A DNA stretch of 64,000 nt from Mycolicibacterium fluoranthenivorans (GTDB lineage Bacteria; Actinomycetota; Actinomycetes; Mycobacteriales; Mycobacteriaceae), in assembly GCF_011758805.1 (NCBI RefSeq), contig NZ_JAANOW010000001.1, positions 682,001-746,000 of the forward strand, read 5' to 3'. Under the pieces are notes generated by a model. That model did no database searches and was not told the DNA's origin. It was given only the letters and a program-made list of their open reading frames with translations. Both the position numbers and the translations under genes were made by a program. Position 1 is the stretch's first letter. Each line of letters starts with the position of its first letter. This document shows, piece by piece, positions 16,499 through 25,295 of this stretch.

Positions 16499-17340
16499 AC
16501 GTCGAATTGCCCCCCATGCTGCGGTATCTCGTGCCCGGTGTGGTCGGCGGCATCGTCAGCTTCGCGTTCAGCCGCGTGATGATCGAGCCGTTGATCAATT
16601 CGGCCGTGGACTACGAAGGGGAACGCGAGCACGCGCAGGCCCAGCTCGCCGGAGGTGATCACGAGCACGGCCACGAGCTTTTCACCCGGTCGGTCCAGGA
16701 GAACTTCGGTGCCGCCGTCGGAATCATCGCGATGGCGGTCGCGATGGGTGTGCTGTTCGCGGTGGCCCACACCGTGCTCCGCACTGTGCTCGCCCGGCGC
16801 GGCTTCGCCCCCGATCCCACCGCCCTGGCCCTGCTGCTTGCGGCGGGTATGTGCACGGCGATCGCGTTGGTGCCGGGCCTGAAATACCCTGCGAATCCGC
16901 CGACCGTCGGGCTGGAAGAAACCATCGGTGCCCGAAGTTCGGCGTTCCTGACGATCACCGTGATCTCGGTGGTGGGTGCGTGTGTAGCGGTGGCAGCCGG
17001 CCTGGCGTGGTCGCGTCGGTGGGGAAGCTGGCCGGCTGCTGCCGTCGCGGTCGGCGGTTACGGCTTGGTCATGCTGGTGGCCTTCGTGTGGTTGCCCGGC
17101 TTCCACGAGGTCCCGGGTCCGATTTCCGGGCCGGACGGCGTGCTCGTCGACGGCTTTTCCGGCGAGGTCTTGGGCGAATTTCGGGTCTATTCGGTGCTGA
17201 ACCAGGCGTTGATGTGGCTGACGATCGGTGCGACCGGGGCATGCCTGTCGGCGCTGTCATCGTCGATGCGACGCAGGAACGGACTGTCGTCCCTGGTGAC
17301 GGTCGGTGGACCGCCCGCAGGTGCTCGACCGGAACGATGA
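16489..17340 (+). CDS. cbtA: CbtA-type cobalt transporter subunit
   Basis: 283-residue membrane protein with about six helices. After the first helix comes a His/Glu loop (GGDHEHGHELFTR) suited to metal binding, then conserved helices with LALLLAAGMCTAIALVPGLKYPANPP. GTG start at 16489 overlaps the cbtB stop. Expected to import cobalt together with CbtB. It ends 36 bases before the convergent thiolase gene. Confidence 0.9.
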   Translation: MPLNVELPPMLRYLVPGVVGGIVSFAFSRVMIEPLINSAVDYEGEREHAQAQLAGGDHEHGHELFTRSVQENFGAAVGIIAMAVAMGVLFAVAHTVLRTVLARRGFAPDPTALALLLAAGMCTAIALVPGLKYPANPPTVGLEETIGARSSAFLTITVISVVGACVAVAAGLAWSRRWGSWPAAAVAVGGYGLVMLVAFVWLPGFHEVPGPISGPDGVLVDGFSGEVLGEFRVYSVLNQALMWLTIGATGACLSALSSSMRRRNGLSSLVTVGGPPAGARPER

Positions 17341-17376
17341 CGATATGAACGGGTTTGATGGCACAGGCCTGCCGGC

Positions 17377-18552
17377 TCAGCCGCCGAGCACCGTGGCGTA
17401 GTTGGCGACCGCCAATCCGCCCATGTTGTGCACGAGTCCGAGTTCCGGGGCCGGCAGCTGCATGTCCCCGGCGCGACCGGACAGCTGCAGTGCGGCGATC
17501 ACATGCTGGGACACCCCGGTGGCGCCGACCGGGTGGCCTTTGGCCTTGAGGCCGCCGGACACATTGACCGGGAGCCGCCCGTCGCGGAAAACCCAACCCT
17601 CGTCGATCGCGCGCCGGCCCTGCCCGCGCGGAGTCAGCTCGAGCATCTCGTAGCAGATCAACTCGGCGATGGTGAAACAGTCGTGGACCTCGGCAAAAGA
17701 CAGCTGGTCGACGGAAGCGCCCGCCCGCATGAGTGCCTCATGTACCGCCTTGCGCCCGGCGGCGAATTCGAGCACATCGCGCTGGTTCTTTTCCAGTCGG
17801 TCGTTGGCATGCCCGAAACCCAGGATCGTGGCCATCGGGTGGTCGGGGTCCTTGCGGAGGACGAGAGCTGCCGCACCGTCGCTGACCAGTGAACAATCGG
17901 TCCGTCGCAGCGGTTCGGCGACCACTGGATTACGTTCTGAGACCGTCGAACAGAACTCGATGCCCAGGTCTTTGCGCAGTTGCGCCCACGGATTTGCGCA
18001 ACCGTTGAGGTGATTCTTGGCCGCGATGCGCCCGAGGGTGTCGCCGAGCCAGTCCTGCGCGTGGTAGCGGTCCCGGTATTGCCGTGCCACCTCGGCGAAG
18101 ACGCCGGCGAATCCCTCCGGCGACTGGGTGCCGGCGAGCTCGGCGTCGGCCCCGAGCAGGGCGCTCGCCACCTGGGCGCCGCCGGCATGAGTCATCTTCT
18201 CCACGCCGATCACCAGCACGGTATCGGCGAGTCCGGACAGAATCGCCCGAATCCCTTGGTGGACAGCGGCTGAACCCGATGCACATGCATTCTCCACCCG
18301 GGTCATCGGGATTCCCCACAGCGCGGGCTCGGCACCGATCGGCAGTGACGAGGGGAAGGCGAAGGGCGTCAGTCCGCTGTTGAACTGGGACACGAACACC
18401 TCGTCGACCTCGGCGGGTTCGATCCCGGCGTCCTTGATCGCACCGACCGTGACGGAGCCGACCAGGCTCGCCACCGTTTCGTTCTCGAGTCTGCCGAACG
18501 GGCTGTGCGCAACGCCGATCACGCCGACCCGGGGTGCGGGAATCATGGTCAC
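17377..18552 (-). CDS. SCP-x/lipid-transfer-type thiolase
   Basis: 391-residue thiolase. The nucleophile Cys90 lies in VENACASGSAAV, the second signature is EVHDCFTIAEL and the third GGLKAKGHPVGATG. It should cleave a 3-oxoacyl-CoA, the logical last step after the ketone carboxylase and CoA-transferase encoded on the other side of the regulator gene. It shares a candidate operator with that operon. Two start ATGs lie six bases apart (18552 and 18546). Substrate chain type is not determinable from sequence. Confidence 0.88.
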   Translation of the reverse strand: MTMIPAPRVGVIGVAHSPFGRLENETVASLVGSVTVGAIKDAGIEPAEVDEVFVSQFNSGLTPFAFPSSLPIGAEPALWGIPMTRVENACASGSAAVHQGIRAILSGLADTVLVIGVEKMTHAGGAQVASALLGADAELAGTQSPEGFAGVFAEVARQYRDRYHAQDWLGDTLGRIAAKNHLNGCANPWAQLRKDLGIEFCSTVSERNPVVAEPLRRTDCSLVSDGAAALVLRKDPDHPMATILGFGHANDRLEKNQRDVLEFAAGRKAVHEALMRAGASVDQLSFAEVHDCFTIAELICYEMLELTPRGQGRRAIDEGWVFRDGRLPVNVSGGLKAKGHPVGATGVSQHVIAALQLSGRAGDMQLPAPELGLVHNMGGLAVANYATVLGG

Positions 18553-18632
18553 TGGCTCTCCTCGTTTGTGCGGCGGGGCGCGATCGGTCGGCCCCTGTCG
18601 CCCGACGTTAGCGGGAGAGAGAGTTGTTGCAC

Positions 18633-18649
18633 TGTCCTATCTTTGGACA
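18633..18649. promoter_or_regulatory. Candidate operator upstream of the thiolase
   Basis: TGTCCTATCTTTGGACA, an inverted repeat of TGTCC/GGACA, 80 bases before the thiolase start. It matches the site at 20584-20600 at 14 of 17 positions. Confidence 0.6.
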
Positions 18650-18660
18650 GTTTCTTGCCG

Positions 18661-20511
18661 TCATACGGTGATGCCGTAGGTCTTGAGCTTGCGGTAGAGG
18701 CTGGAGCGGGCCATACCCAGATGGGTTGCCGCGGCCATCCGGTTCCCCGCGGACTCCCGCAGCGCCGCGACGATCGCGTCTCGCTCGGCACTCTCCAAGG
18801 GGGTCAACGTGTGCCGGGCGACCGTCTGGCAGTACCCAGGCACATCGGCGGTCTGGATCTCCCCGACGGGGCGCCGCCGCACGGCGTGCACCAGCGCCTC
18901 CCGCAGCTGGGATATGTTGCGCGGCCACGAATAGCGTGAGAGGAGCCGCATCGCTTCCGGGCTCATCCGCACATGACGTTCGGGGGCGATACCCCGGAGC
19001 AGAGCGGCGGTCAGGGCAGGCAGGTCGTCGGTGCGGCAGCGCAGGGGTGGCACGGCGATCGAGATGTCGAAGTAGTGAAGTAGCTGGCGAAACGGCAGAT
19101 CGGCTGTCGACGAACCGTCCGACGCGGTGGCCACCATCCACACCGGACCGTCGAGCGACACCAAAGCCTCGAAGTAGGCGGCCAACCGCTCCACCCCGTC
19201 CGTGGTGGCCTGGTCGATGTCGCGGACGATGTGCAAGGTCGGTTCCGCCGAATCACCCAGCAAGGTCGCGAGATCCGACGGCGGGCCCTCCATACCGAGC
19301 TGTGTCGCATCCACGGAGATACTGCGACCAGCGGGGTAGACCGAGTGGAAGAGCTCGGCCACCAACGTGAACTTCCCGACGCCGCTCTCTCCGACCACGA
19401 GGGCGGGCTGGGTTCGTCGAAGCGCTTCGCGCAGCTGGGCTCCGGCCCGAACCCAGGCTGGAGTCGTCCCGCCGGCCAGAGACTCTCGTGCCTGGCTCAG
19501 GCCGTCGATGATCTGCGACGTGTGCGGTGTGGCGATCGCGATCGGTGGAAGCTGATGCACGCTGAAGTCGGTCGGCGATCCGGAATGATGGGCGAGCACC
19601 AGGTCGGCGATCACCACGATCCCGGCCACATCGGAACCCGCAAGGATCCGAGTGCCGCGGATGTGCACGAGGCGCTGTCCATCGGGAAGCGCCACCGTAT
19701 CGGTGACGCGGTCCTTACCTGCCATCAGGAATGTCGCATGCTCGCGGAGCACCCGCTGCTCGTCGGCGTTGAACATCTGCTGCGCCACCGGATTGGCAAT
19801 GAACACTGACTCGCCGAACCCGAACACGGCTTGGCGTTCCGCGCGTGCCGTCACCTTGAGATAGGTGTCGAAGATGGCCCGCTGGGCTTGGCCGCGGTCC
19901 ATGAGGAGATTGTGGCCGATGTCTTTGGCGGCGCTCTTGGCGAGCGTGTGCATCAGCGGACTCCACGAGTGTGACAGCGCGGAGATATCCAGCACTCCAG
20001 CGACTCGTCCGGTCACCGGGTCGATCACCGGAGCGCCGGTGCACGCGAACATGTGCAGGTTCTCGCTGAAGTGTTCCGGGCCGACGACGCTGATCGACTG
20101 CCCCGCTTCGAACACCGTGCCGATCCCGTTCGTACCCATGGTGGACTCCGAGTAGTCGAAACCGGGCGCAAGGTGAACTCGATCGAGAAGTCGGGCGACG
20201 GCGGCCGAACTGTCGATGCGTTGCACCACGCGGGCCTTGTTGTCGGTCAACACGATGACCATCGGCATGTCCACGGTGTCGATTTCCAGCTGCTGCAGCA
20301 CGGGGCGGGCCGATCGGATGAGCAACGACCCGGTGTCGATCTCGTCGGTGAACTCACTGTGCGGCTGCGACACGTCGACCCCCGCGGCCTGGCTACGTTC
20401 CCACGAAGCCGCGACGAGTTCGGAGACACCGGCCGCCCCGGAGCCACCGAACTCCAGGAAATCCGCCCGAGCGGCCGCAACCCGCAGCATCCGCGCCGCG
20501 CTGTCGGGCAT
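18661..20511 (-). CDS. AcoR/MimR-like regulator: GAF, degenerate AAA+, Fis HTH
   Basis: 616 residues. GAF-type sensor region at about 80-200 (ESTMGTNGIGTVFEAGQ), a PAS-like stretch to 305, an AAA+-like domain with Walker A GESGVGK (374-380), and a C-terminal Fis helix-turn-helix (NRMAAATHLGMARSSLYRKLK). The GAFTGA loop needed to contact sigma-54 is absent and Walker B is degenerate (TLHIVRDID). Since actinobacteria lack RpoN, it must act with another sigma factor. It diverges from the carboxylase operon and probably activates it, the thiolase and itself in response to a ketone or alcohol (inference). Confidence 0.9.
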   Translation of the reverse strand: MPDSAARMLRVAAARADFLEFGGSGAAGVSELVAASWERSQAAGVDVSQPHSEFTDEIDTGSLLIRSARPVLQQLEIDTVDMPMVIVLTDNKARVVQRIDSSAAVARLLDRVHLAPGFDYSESTMGTNGIGTVFEAGQSISVVGPEHFSENLHMFACTGAPVIDPVTGRVAGVLDISALSHSWSPLMHTLAKSAAKDIGHNLLMDRGQAQRAIFDTYLKVTARAERQAVFGFGESVFIANPVAQQMFNADEQRVLREHATFLMAGKDRVTDTVALPDGQRLVHIRGTRILAGSDVAGIVVIADLVLAHHSGSPTDFSVHQLPPIAIATPHTSQIIDGLSQARESLAGGTTPAWVRAGAQLREALRRTQPALVVGESGVGKFTLVAELFHSVYPAGRSISVDATQLGMEGPPSDLATLLGDSAEPTLHIVRDIDQATTDGVERLAAYFEALVSLDGPVWMVATASDGSSTADLPFRQLLHYFDISIAVPPLRCRTDDLPALTAALLRGIAPERHVRMSPEAMRLLSRYSWPRNISQLREALVHAVRRRPVGEIQTADVPGYCQTVARHTLTPLESAERDAIVAALRESAGNRMAAATHLGMARSSLYRKLKTYGITV

Positions 20512-20583
20512 AGGTGACTCCTGTCCGTCTGGGTCGAGGCCTCCAGTGTGAACGAGAGCCAGATCACATCCAAGCGATCACGC

Positions 20584-20600
20584 TGTCCCATTTTGGGACA
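20584..20600. promoter_or_regulatory. Candidate operator of the ketone carboxylase operon
   Basis: Perfect inverted repeat TGTCCCATTTTGGGACA in the 179-base gap between the divergent regulator (73 bases away) and carboxylase operon (91 bases away). Same TGTCC-N7-GGACA form as at 18633-18649. Confidence 0.65.
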
Positions 20601-20690
20601 CGCCACCGGGGTGAGACGTGGGCAACGTTAATGCCAGAGATGTGTCACGGAGCACATCGGATGCGCAGTGAATCCTGAGAACGGAGCGGC

Positions 20691-22622
20691 ATGGAAACCC
20701 TGATCAACATCGACAACGGTGGCACGCTCACCGACATCTGCGTGTGGGACGGCGGTGCGTTCACCTTCACGAAGACCCTGACCACGCAGCATGACCTGTC
20801 GGAATGCCTGTTCGCCGGTATTGAAAAGGCGTCGCAGGCTCTATATGGCGAGGCGGACATCACCCGGTTGCTGCACGCGACCGAGCACATCCGGTACTCC
20901 ACCACGCAGGGCACCAATGCCCTGGTGGAGCGGCGGGGACCGAAGATCGGTGTCCTCACCACGATCGCCGATCTGCAGACCGCGATGCAGCAGACTGCCG
21001 CCGAGGAGAAGCTGTTCGCCGGTCTGGTGGCCGACCGTTTCCTGAGCCTCGATTCCTCCGCCGACGACGAGACCTTCGAGTTCGACGCGGTACAGAAGGT
21101 CAACCGGTTGACCACCTTGGGTGCGGCCCGGGTCGTCATTGCCGGGAGTGACCCCGAGCAGGAGCGGCGGCTCCGGCACGTCTTGCTCCGTAAGTTCCCG
21201 CGCCATCTGCTCGGGTCGGTGCCACTGATCTACAGCTGGGAGCTGGCCGGCGACCGCAATGACATCAGGCGGGTGTGGTCGTGCGTCGTCAACTCGTTCC
21301 TCCATCCCACGATGGAGCGCTTCCTCTACAGCGCCGAGCGCCGGCTCAAGGACTACAAGGTGGCCAACCCGCTGCTCGTGTACCGCAATGACGGGGCGTC
21401 GTCGCGGGTCGCCAAGTCGATCGCGCTCAAGACCTACTCCTCGGGTCCGCGGGGCGGGTTGGAAGGCACCTCGGCCCTGGCCAAGGTCTACGGCCTCAAG
21501 CACGCCCTGATGATGGACATCGGCGGCACCACCACCGATGTCGGCATCGTCGACGACGGTGTGGTGGCGGTGGCCGATCGGGGCGCCATCGAGGACGTCG
21601 AGATCTCCTATCCCATGAGCGATGTCACGTCCGCCGGTGTCGGTGGATCGTCGGTGATCCAACTGGTCGACGGTGCGCTGCGGGTGGGCCCGAAGTCCGT
21701 CGGTGCCGCGCCCGGTCCGGCCTGCTTCGGCTTCGGCGGCAAACAGGCCACCATCACCGACGTCAACCTGCTGCTCGGCATCCTCGACCCCGACACCTAC
21801 CTCAACGGCACCTTCAAGCTCGATCCGAGTCGGTCGAAGGCGGTCATCGCCGAGACGATCGCCGCACCGCTGGGCATCTCACTCGAAGAAGCCCTGATCC
21901 GGATGGAACATGCCTACTTCCAAGCATTGTCCACGTCGTTCGCCCACCTGGTCCGCGACGACACGACGCTGCTGGCGTTCGGTGGCGCGGGACCGATGAG
22001 CGCGGCCGGCGCAGCGCGGCTGGCAGGTGTGAAGCACGTGCTGATTCCCCGGACCGCCGCGGTCTTCTCCGCGTTCGGCATCTCGTTCTCCGATATCGGC
22101 AAGACCTACGAAGTCATCGTTCCCGGAACGTCCACGGGGGCGGCCCGCCAGACCTATGACGAACTCCTGGCTCGAGCCGAGCGGGACATGTTCCAGGAAG
22201 GCTATTCGCTCACCGACTGCGAAACCTCATGGACGTTGCTCGTAGAGAACGCCGACGACCGGGATTCGGTGGACGGCTCCAAGGTCTCGCGCTTGCCGTA
22301 TCAGCCGGGCGACGAGGTGGACTATCCCGGGTGCGTGGTGTCCCTGCAGCTGAACGCCACTGCGCGGTTGTCGCATCCCGCACTGGAACAGGGCAATTCG
22401 GTGGAGCCCTGCCCGGCCACCTCGGTCAGCCATCGATCCGTCCGCGCCACGGCAGACCGGGTCGACGAGATCCCCGTATACGTCCTCGATGAACTGAGCC
22501 CGGGTCACACCGGCGAAGGGGCGGCCATCATCGAAGGTCCGTTCTTCACCGCACGGGTATTGCCGGGCTGGACATTTCGTGTCACGTCGGCCGGCGACCT
22601 GCTGCTCACCGACAACAACTGA
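20691..22622 (+). CDS. Ketone carboxylase subunit, HyuA-like (Apc1 type)
   Basis: 643 residues of the hydantoinase A/oxoprolinase family, an actin-like ATPase fold. Seen: NIDNGGTLTDICV at the N-terminus (normally DxGGTFTD), STTQGTNALVERRG, the second phosphate loop MMDIGGTTTDVG and LAFGGAGPMSAAG. In acetone and acetophenone carboxylases such subunits use ATP to activate bicarbonate and/or the ketone enol. Being shorter than the second HyuA-like subunit downstream agrees with Apc1 of acetophenone carboxylase. First gene of the operon. Confidence 0.85.
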   Translation: METLINIDNGGTLTDICVWDGGAFTFTKTLTTQHDLSECLFAGIEKASQALYGEADITRLLHATEHIRYSTTQGTNALVERRGPKIGVLTTIADLQTAMQQTAAEEKLFAGLVADRFLSLDSSADDETFEFDAVQKVNRLTTLGAARVVIAGSDPEQERRLRHVLLRKFPRHLLGSVPLIYSWELAGDRNDIRRVWSCVVNSFLHPTMERFLYSAERRLKDYKVANPLLVYRNDGASSRVAKSIALKTYSSGPRGGLEGTSALAKVYGLKHALMMDIGGTTTDVGIVDDGVVAVADRGAIEDVEISYPMSDVTSAGVGGSSVIQLVDGALRVGPKSVGAAPGPACFGFGGKQATITDVNLLLGILDPDTYLNGTFKLDPSRSKAVIAETIAAPLGISLEEALIRMEHAYFQALSTSFAHLVRDDTTLLAFGGAGPMSAAGAARLAGVKHVLIPRTAAVFSAFGISFSDIGKTYEVIVPGTSTGAARQTYDELLARAERDMFQEGYSLTDCETSWTLLVENADDRDSVDGSKVSRLPYQPGDEVDYPGCVVSLQLNATARLSHPALEQGNSVEPCPATSVSHRSVRATADRVDEIPVYVLDELSPGHTGEGAAIIEGPFFTARVLPGWTFRVTSAGDLLLTDNN

Positions 22623-22668
22623 CCTCGCTTCACCCAGACCAATTCGTTTAGAAGGAAGGAGACTTGCG

Positions 22669-23097
22669 ATGCGAGTCCCCATGACCGAATACCTCGTCAT
22701 CGATCTGGACACCGAACGGTGGGTATGCCGCGTGTGCGCCCATGACATGGGTTCGGCACACGAGAACTACAAGCCGGGCACCCTGGTCTACGACCGCGAC
22801 CCGCGCGAGATCCACCAACCGATCATCGATCCCGAGCGTTACGAGTACACGTTCAGCCCGGACCCGACGTACTGCCGGATCCTGGAGTATTACTGCCCCG
22901 GATGCGCCACCCAGATCGAGTGCGAGTACCTCCCGCCGGGACACCCACCGGCCGTCGACATCCTGATCGATATCGCAGCGCTCCGAAAGCAATGGGAAGA
23001 ACGCGGCGTCGACGCCGAGGCAGTCCACAACTACGGCCCCGGCGAAGACGCGCAGAAGTACACGGCCGCGCTCAAAGCATCCGCCCACCACCACTGA
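22669..23097 (+). CDS. Ketone carboxylase small zinc-binding subunit (Apc2 / AcxC-like)
   Basis: 142 residues with two CxxC pairs, WVCRVCAHDMG and YYCPGCATQIECEY, suited to a structural zinc, and a His-rich end. This matches the small subunit of acetone/acetophenone carboxylases. ATG at 22669 follows a strong AAGGAAGGAG site, so the longer frame from 22579 is not used. Gap to the first gene is 46 bases. Confidence 0.82.
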   Translation: MRVPMTEYLVIDLDTERWVCRVCAHDMGSAHENYKPGTLVYDRDPREIHQPIIDPERYEYTFSPDPTYCRILEYYCPGCATQIECEYLPPGHPPAVDILIDIAALRKQWEERGVDAEAVHNYGPGEDAQKYTAALKASAHHH

Positions 23098-23126
23098 CAC
23101 GAACCTCAACCTGGAGAACTACTGAC

Positions 23127-25256
23127 ATGAAACGCATTTCAGTCGACATCGGTGGCACCTTCACCGACTGCTTCTTCGTCTGGGACGACATCTACGTCGA
23201 CGCCAAGGCGCTGACCACCCACCACAATCTGGCGATCGGGTTCAACGATGCACTCGACCTCGCGTGCAAGCGCGCCGGGCTGGACCGCTCCACGGTGCTC
23301 TCGGAAGTGGACTCGGTGCGTTATGCCACCACGTTGGGCACCAACGCGCTCATCGAACGCAACGGACCCCAGGTGGCGGCCATCGTCACCCATGGGTTCG
23401 AGGACACCATTCCGCTGTCGCGTGGCCGTGGCTACGGCGAGGGCCTGGACTATTCGATGCAGCAGAACCTCCCCGCAGCCGAGCGGCCCGAACCACTGGT
23501 GCCCCGGGCGATGATCCGATCGGTCAAGGAACGCATCAACTCTGCGGGCAAGATCGTCGCCCGGCTCGACCCCGACGACGTGCGCACGGTGGTCCGCGAA
23601 CTCGTCGATGCCGGCGCCGAGGCGATCGTGGTCTCGACGGTCAATTCGACCGAGAACCCGGAGCACGAACTGGCCATCCAGGAGATCATCCTGGACGAGT
23701 TTCCGCCGCACGAGCTGGGAGCCATCCCGGTGCTGCTCGGGCATCAGGTCTCCGGCCGCAAGGGCGAGTACGTGCGCGCAACGTCGACCATCATCGATGG
23801 TTACCTGCACGAGATCATGCTCCACGCGCTGGCACAGTTGTCGACCAACCTCCGGGACTTCGGTTACGACAAGCCGATGTTGGTCATCCACAACTCCGGT
23901 GGCATGGCCCAGATGAACTCGACGGACGCGCTGCAGACCATCCATTCCGGCCCGATCGCCGGTGTGGGTGCCGCCGAACACCTTTCGAGCGAGACCGGGA
24001 TCGGTCATGTCATCGCCACCGATATGGGCGGCACCTCGTTCGATATCGGCCTGGTGCCCGAGGGAGGCGTCAAGCACTACGACTTCCTGCCCACCATCGA
24101 CCGGTGGCTGGTATCGGTTCCGATGGTCCACCTGGACACCCTGGGCGCCGGCGGCGGATCCATCGCCAGCTACGACCGCATCCACAACTCGATCAAGATC
24201 GGCCCGAAGTCGGCGGGTTCCAATCCGGGCCCGGCATGCTACGACCGCGGCGGGCTCCGTCCCACCGTGACCGACGCGGACCTCCTTCTCGGGTACCTCG
24301 ACCCGGACAACTATGCCAACGGTTACATCAAACTCAATCCGAAGCGCTCGCTGTTCGCCATCGAAGAGGATCTGTGCGACCCCCTCGACATGGATCCGAT
24401 CGACGTGGCACGGGTGATCAAAGACGGTGTCGACGAGCAGATGGCCATCGGTATCGGCAAAGAACTGCGGGTGCGGGGCTATCTTCCCGAGGATTTCACC
24501 ATGCTCGCCTACGGCGGCAACGGGCCACTGCACGCGTGCGGTGTCGCGCGGCACGCCGGTATCAAACGTGTTCTGGCGCCGCCCTTCTCCTCGGTGTTCT
24601 CGGCATGTGGTGCGGGCAATATGAAACAGCTGCACTTCCACGAGCGCGGTGTGCACATCACGATGTACAACGCCACCACGCGTTCGCTCTACGCCAACTA
24701 CACCGAATTCAACTCGGTGGTACAGGAACTTGAGGATGCCGGGCGGGAAGACCTGATCCGCCAGGGGTTCTCCGAGGAAGACGTCCGGTACCGGCTCGAG
24801 CTCGACATGCGGTATGGCAACCAGCTGCTGACGCAAGCGGTGGCGCTGACCGACCTCCACCGCATCAACGGTGTCAAAGAGGTTCTGGAGATCATCAAGA
24901 CCTTCGGCGATGTCTACAGTCACCGCTTCGGGGCCTCATCGGCAGCGCCGGAAGCCGGAATCCGATGCAGCACCGTACGGGTGGCGTCATTCGTCGACGG
25001 CGATGTGGTCAATTTCGAATCACTGGAGCACGGTGGCGCGCGGAGCGCCCCGACCCCGGTCGGTAGTCGCACGGCGCACTTCATCGGAATCGACGATCCG
25101 ATCGACACCCCGGTCTACGAACAGGATTCGCTTCGTCCGGACCGGGTGATCGCCGGTCCGGCAATCGTCACCACCGAGAACACCACATTCCTGGTCGAGC
25201 CCGGTTGGCGGCTCGAGCCCACGGCCCAAGGCGCCGTGTGGTTCCTGCAGGACTGA
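23127..25256 (+). CDS. Ketone carboxylase subunit, second HyuA-like (Apc3 / AcxA type)
   Basis: 709 residues, full-length hydantoinase A/acetone carboxylase beta type. N-terminal SVDIGGTFTDCF, YATTLGTNALIERNG, ATDMGGTSFDIG, LGAGGGSIASYD and MLAYGGNGPLHACG are intact, so this HyuA copy looks fully competent for ATP. The pair of non-identical HyuA-like subunits in one operon is the mark of acetophenone-carboxylase-type enzymes rather than of three-subunit acetone carboxylase. ATG at 23127 has a GGAG site 10 bases upstream. Confidence 0.88.
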   Translation: MKRISVDIGGTFTDCFFVWDDIYVDAKALTTHHNLAIGFNDALDLACKRAGLDRSTVLSEVDSVRYATTLGTNALIERNGPQVAAIVTHGFEDTIPLSRGRGYGEGLDYSMQQNLPAAERPEPLVPRAMIRSVKERINSAGKIVARLDPDDVRTVVRELVDAGAEAIVVSTVNSTENPEHELAIQEIILDEFPPHELGAIPVLLGHQVSGRKGEYVRATSTIIDGYLHEIMLHALAQLSTNLRDFGYDKPMLVIHNSGGMAQMNSTDALQTIHSGPIAGVGAAEHLSSETGIGHVIATDMGGTSFDIGLVPEGGVKHYDFLPTIDRWLVSVPMVHLDTLGAGGGSIASYDRIHNSIKIGPKSAGSNPGPACYDRGGLRPTVTDADLLLGYLDPDNYANGYIKLNPKRSLFAIEEDLCDPLDMDPIDVARVIKDGVDEQMAIGIGKELRVRGYLPEDFTMLAYGGNGPLHACGVARHAGIKRVLAPPFSSVFSACGAGNMKQLHFHERGVHITMYNATTRSLYANYTEFNSVVQELEDAGREDLIRQGFSEEDVRYRLELDMRYGNQLLTQAVALTDLHRINGVKEVLEIIKTFGDVYSHRFGASSAAPEAGIRCSTVRVASFVDGDVVNFESLEHGGARSAPTPVGSRTAHFIGIDDPIDTPVYEQDSLRPDRVIAGPAIVTTENTTFLVEPGWRLEPTAQGAVWFLQD

Positions 25257-25295
25257 CCGAAACCCTGAACCGTCGAGAAAGTTGAGTAAAAGACC

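Noticed and set aside
18661..20511. Calling the regulator a sigma-54 activator
   Set aside because: GAFTGA is missing and actinobacteria have no RpoN.
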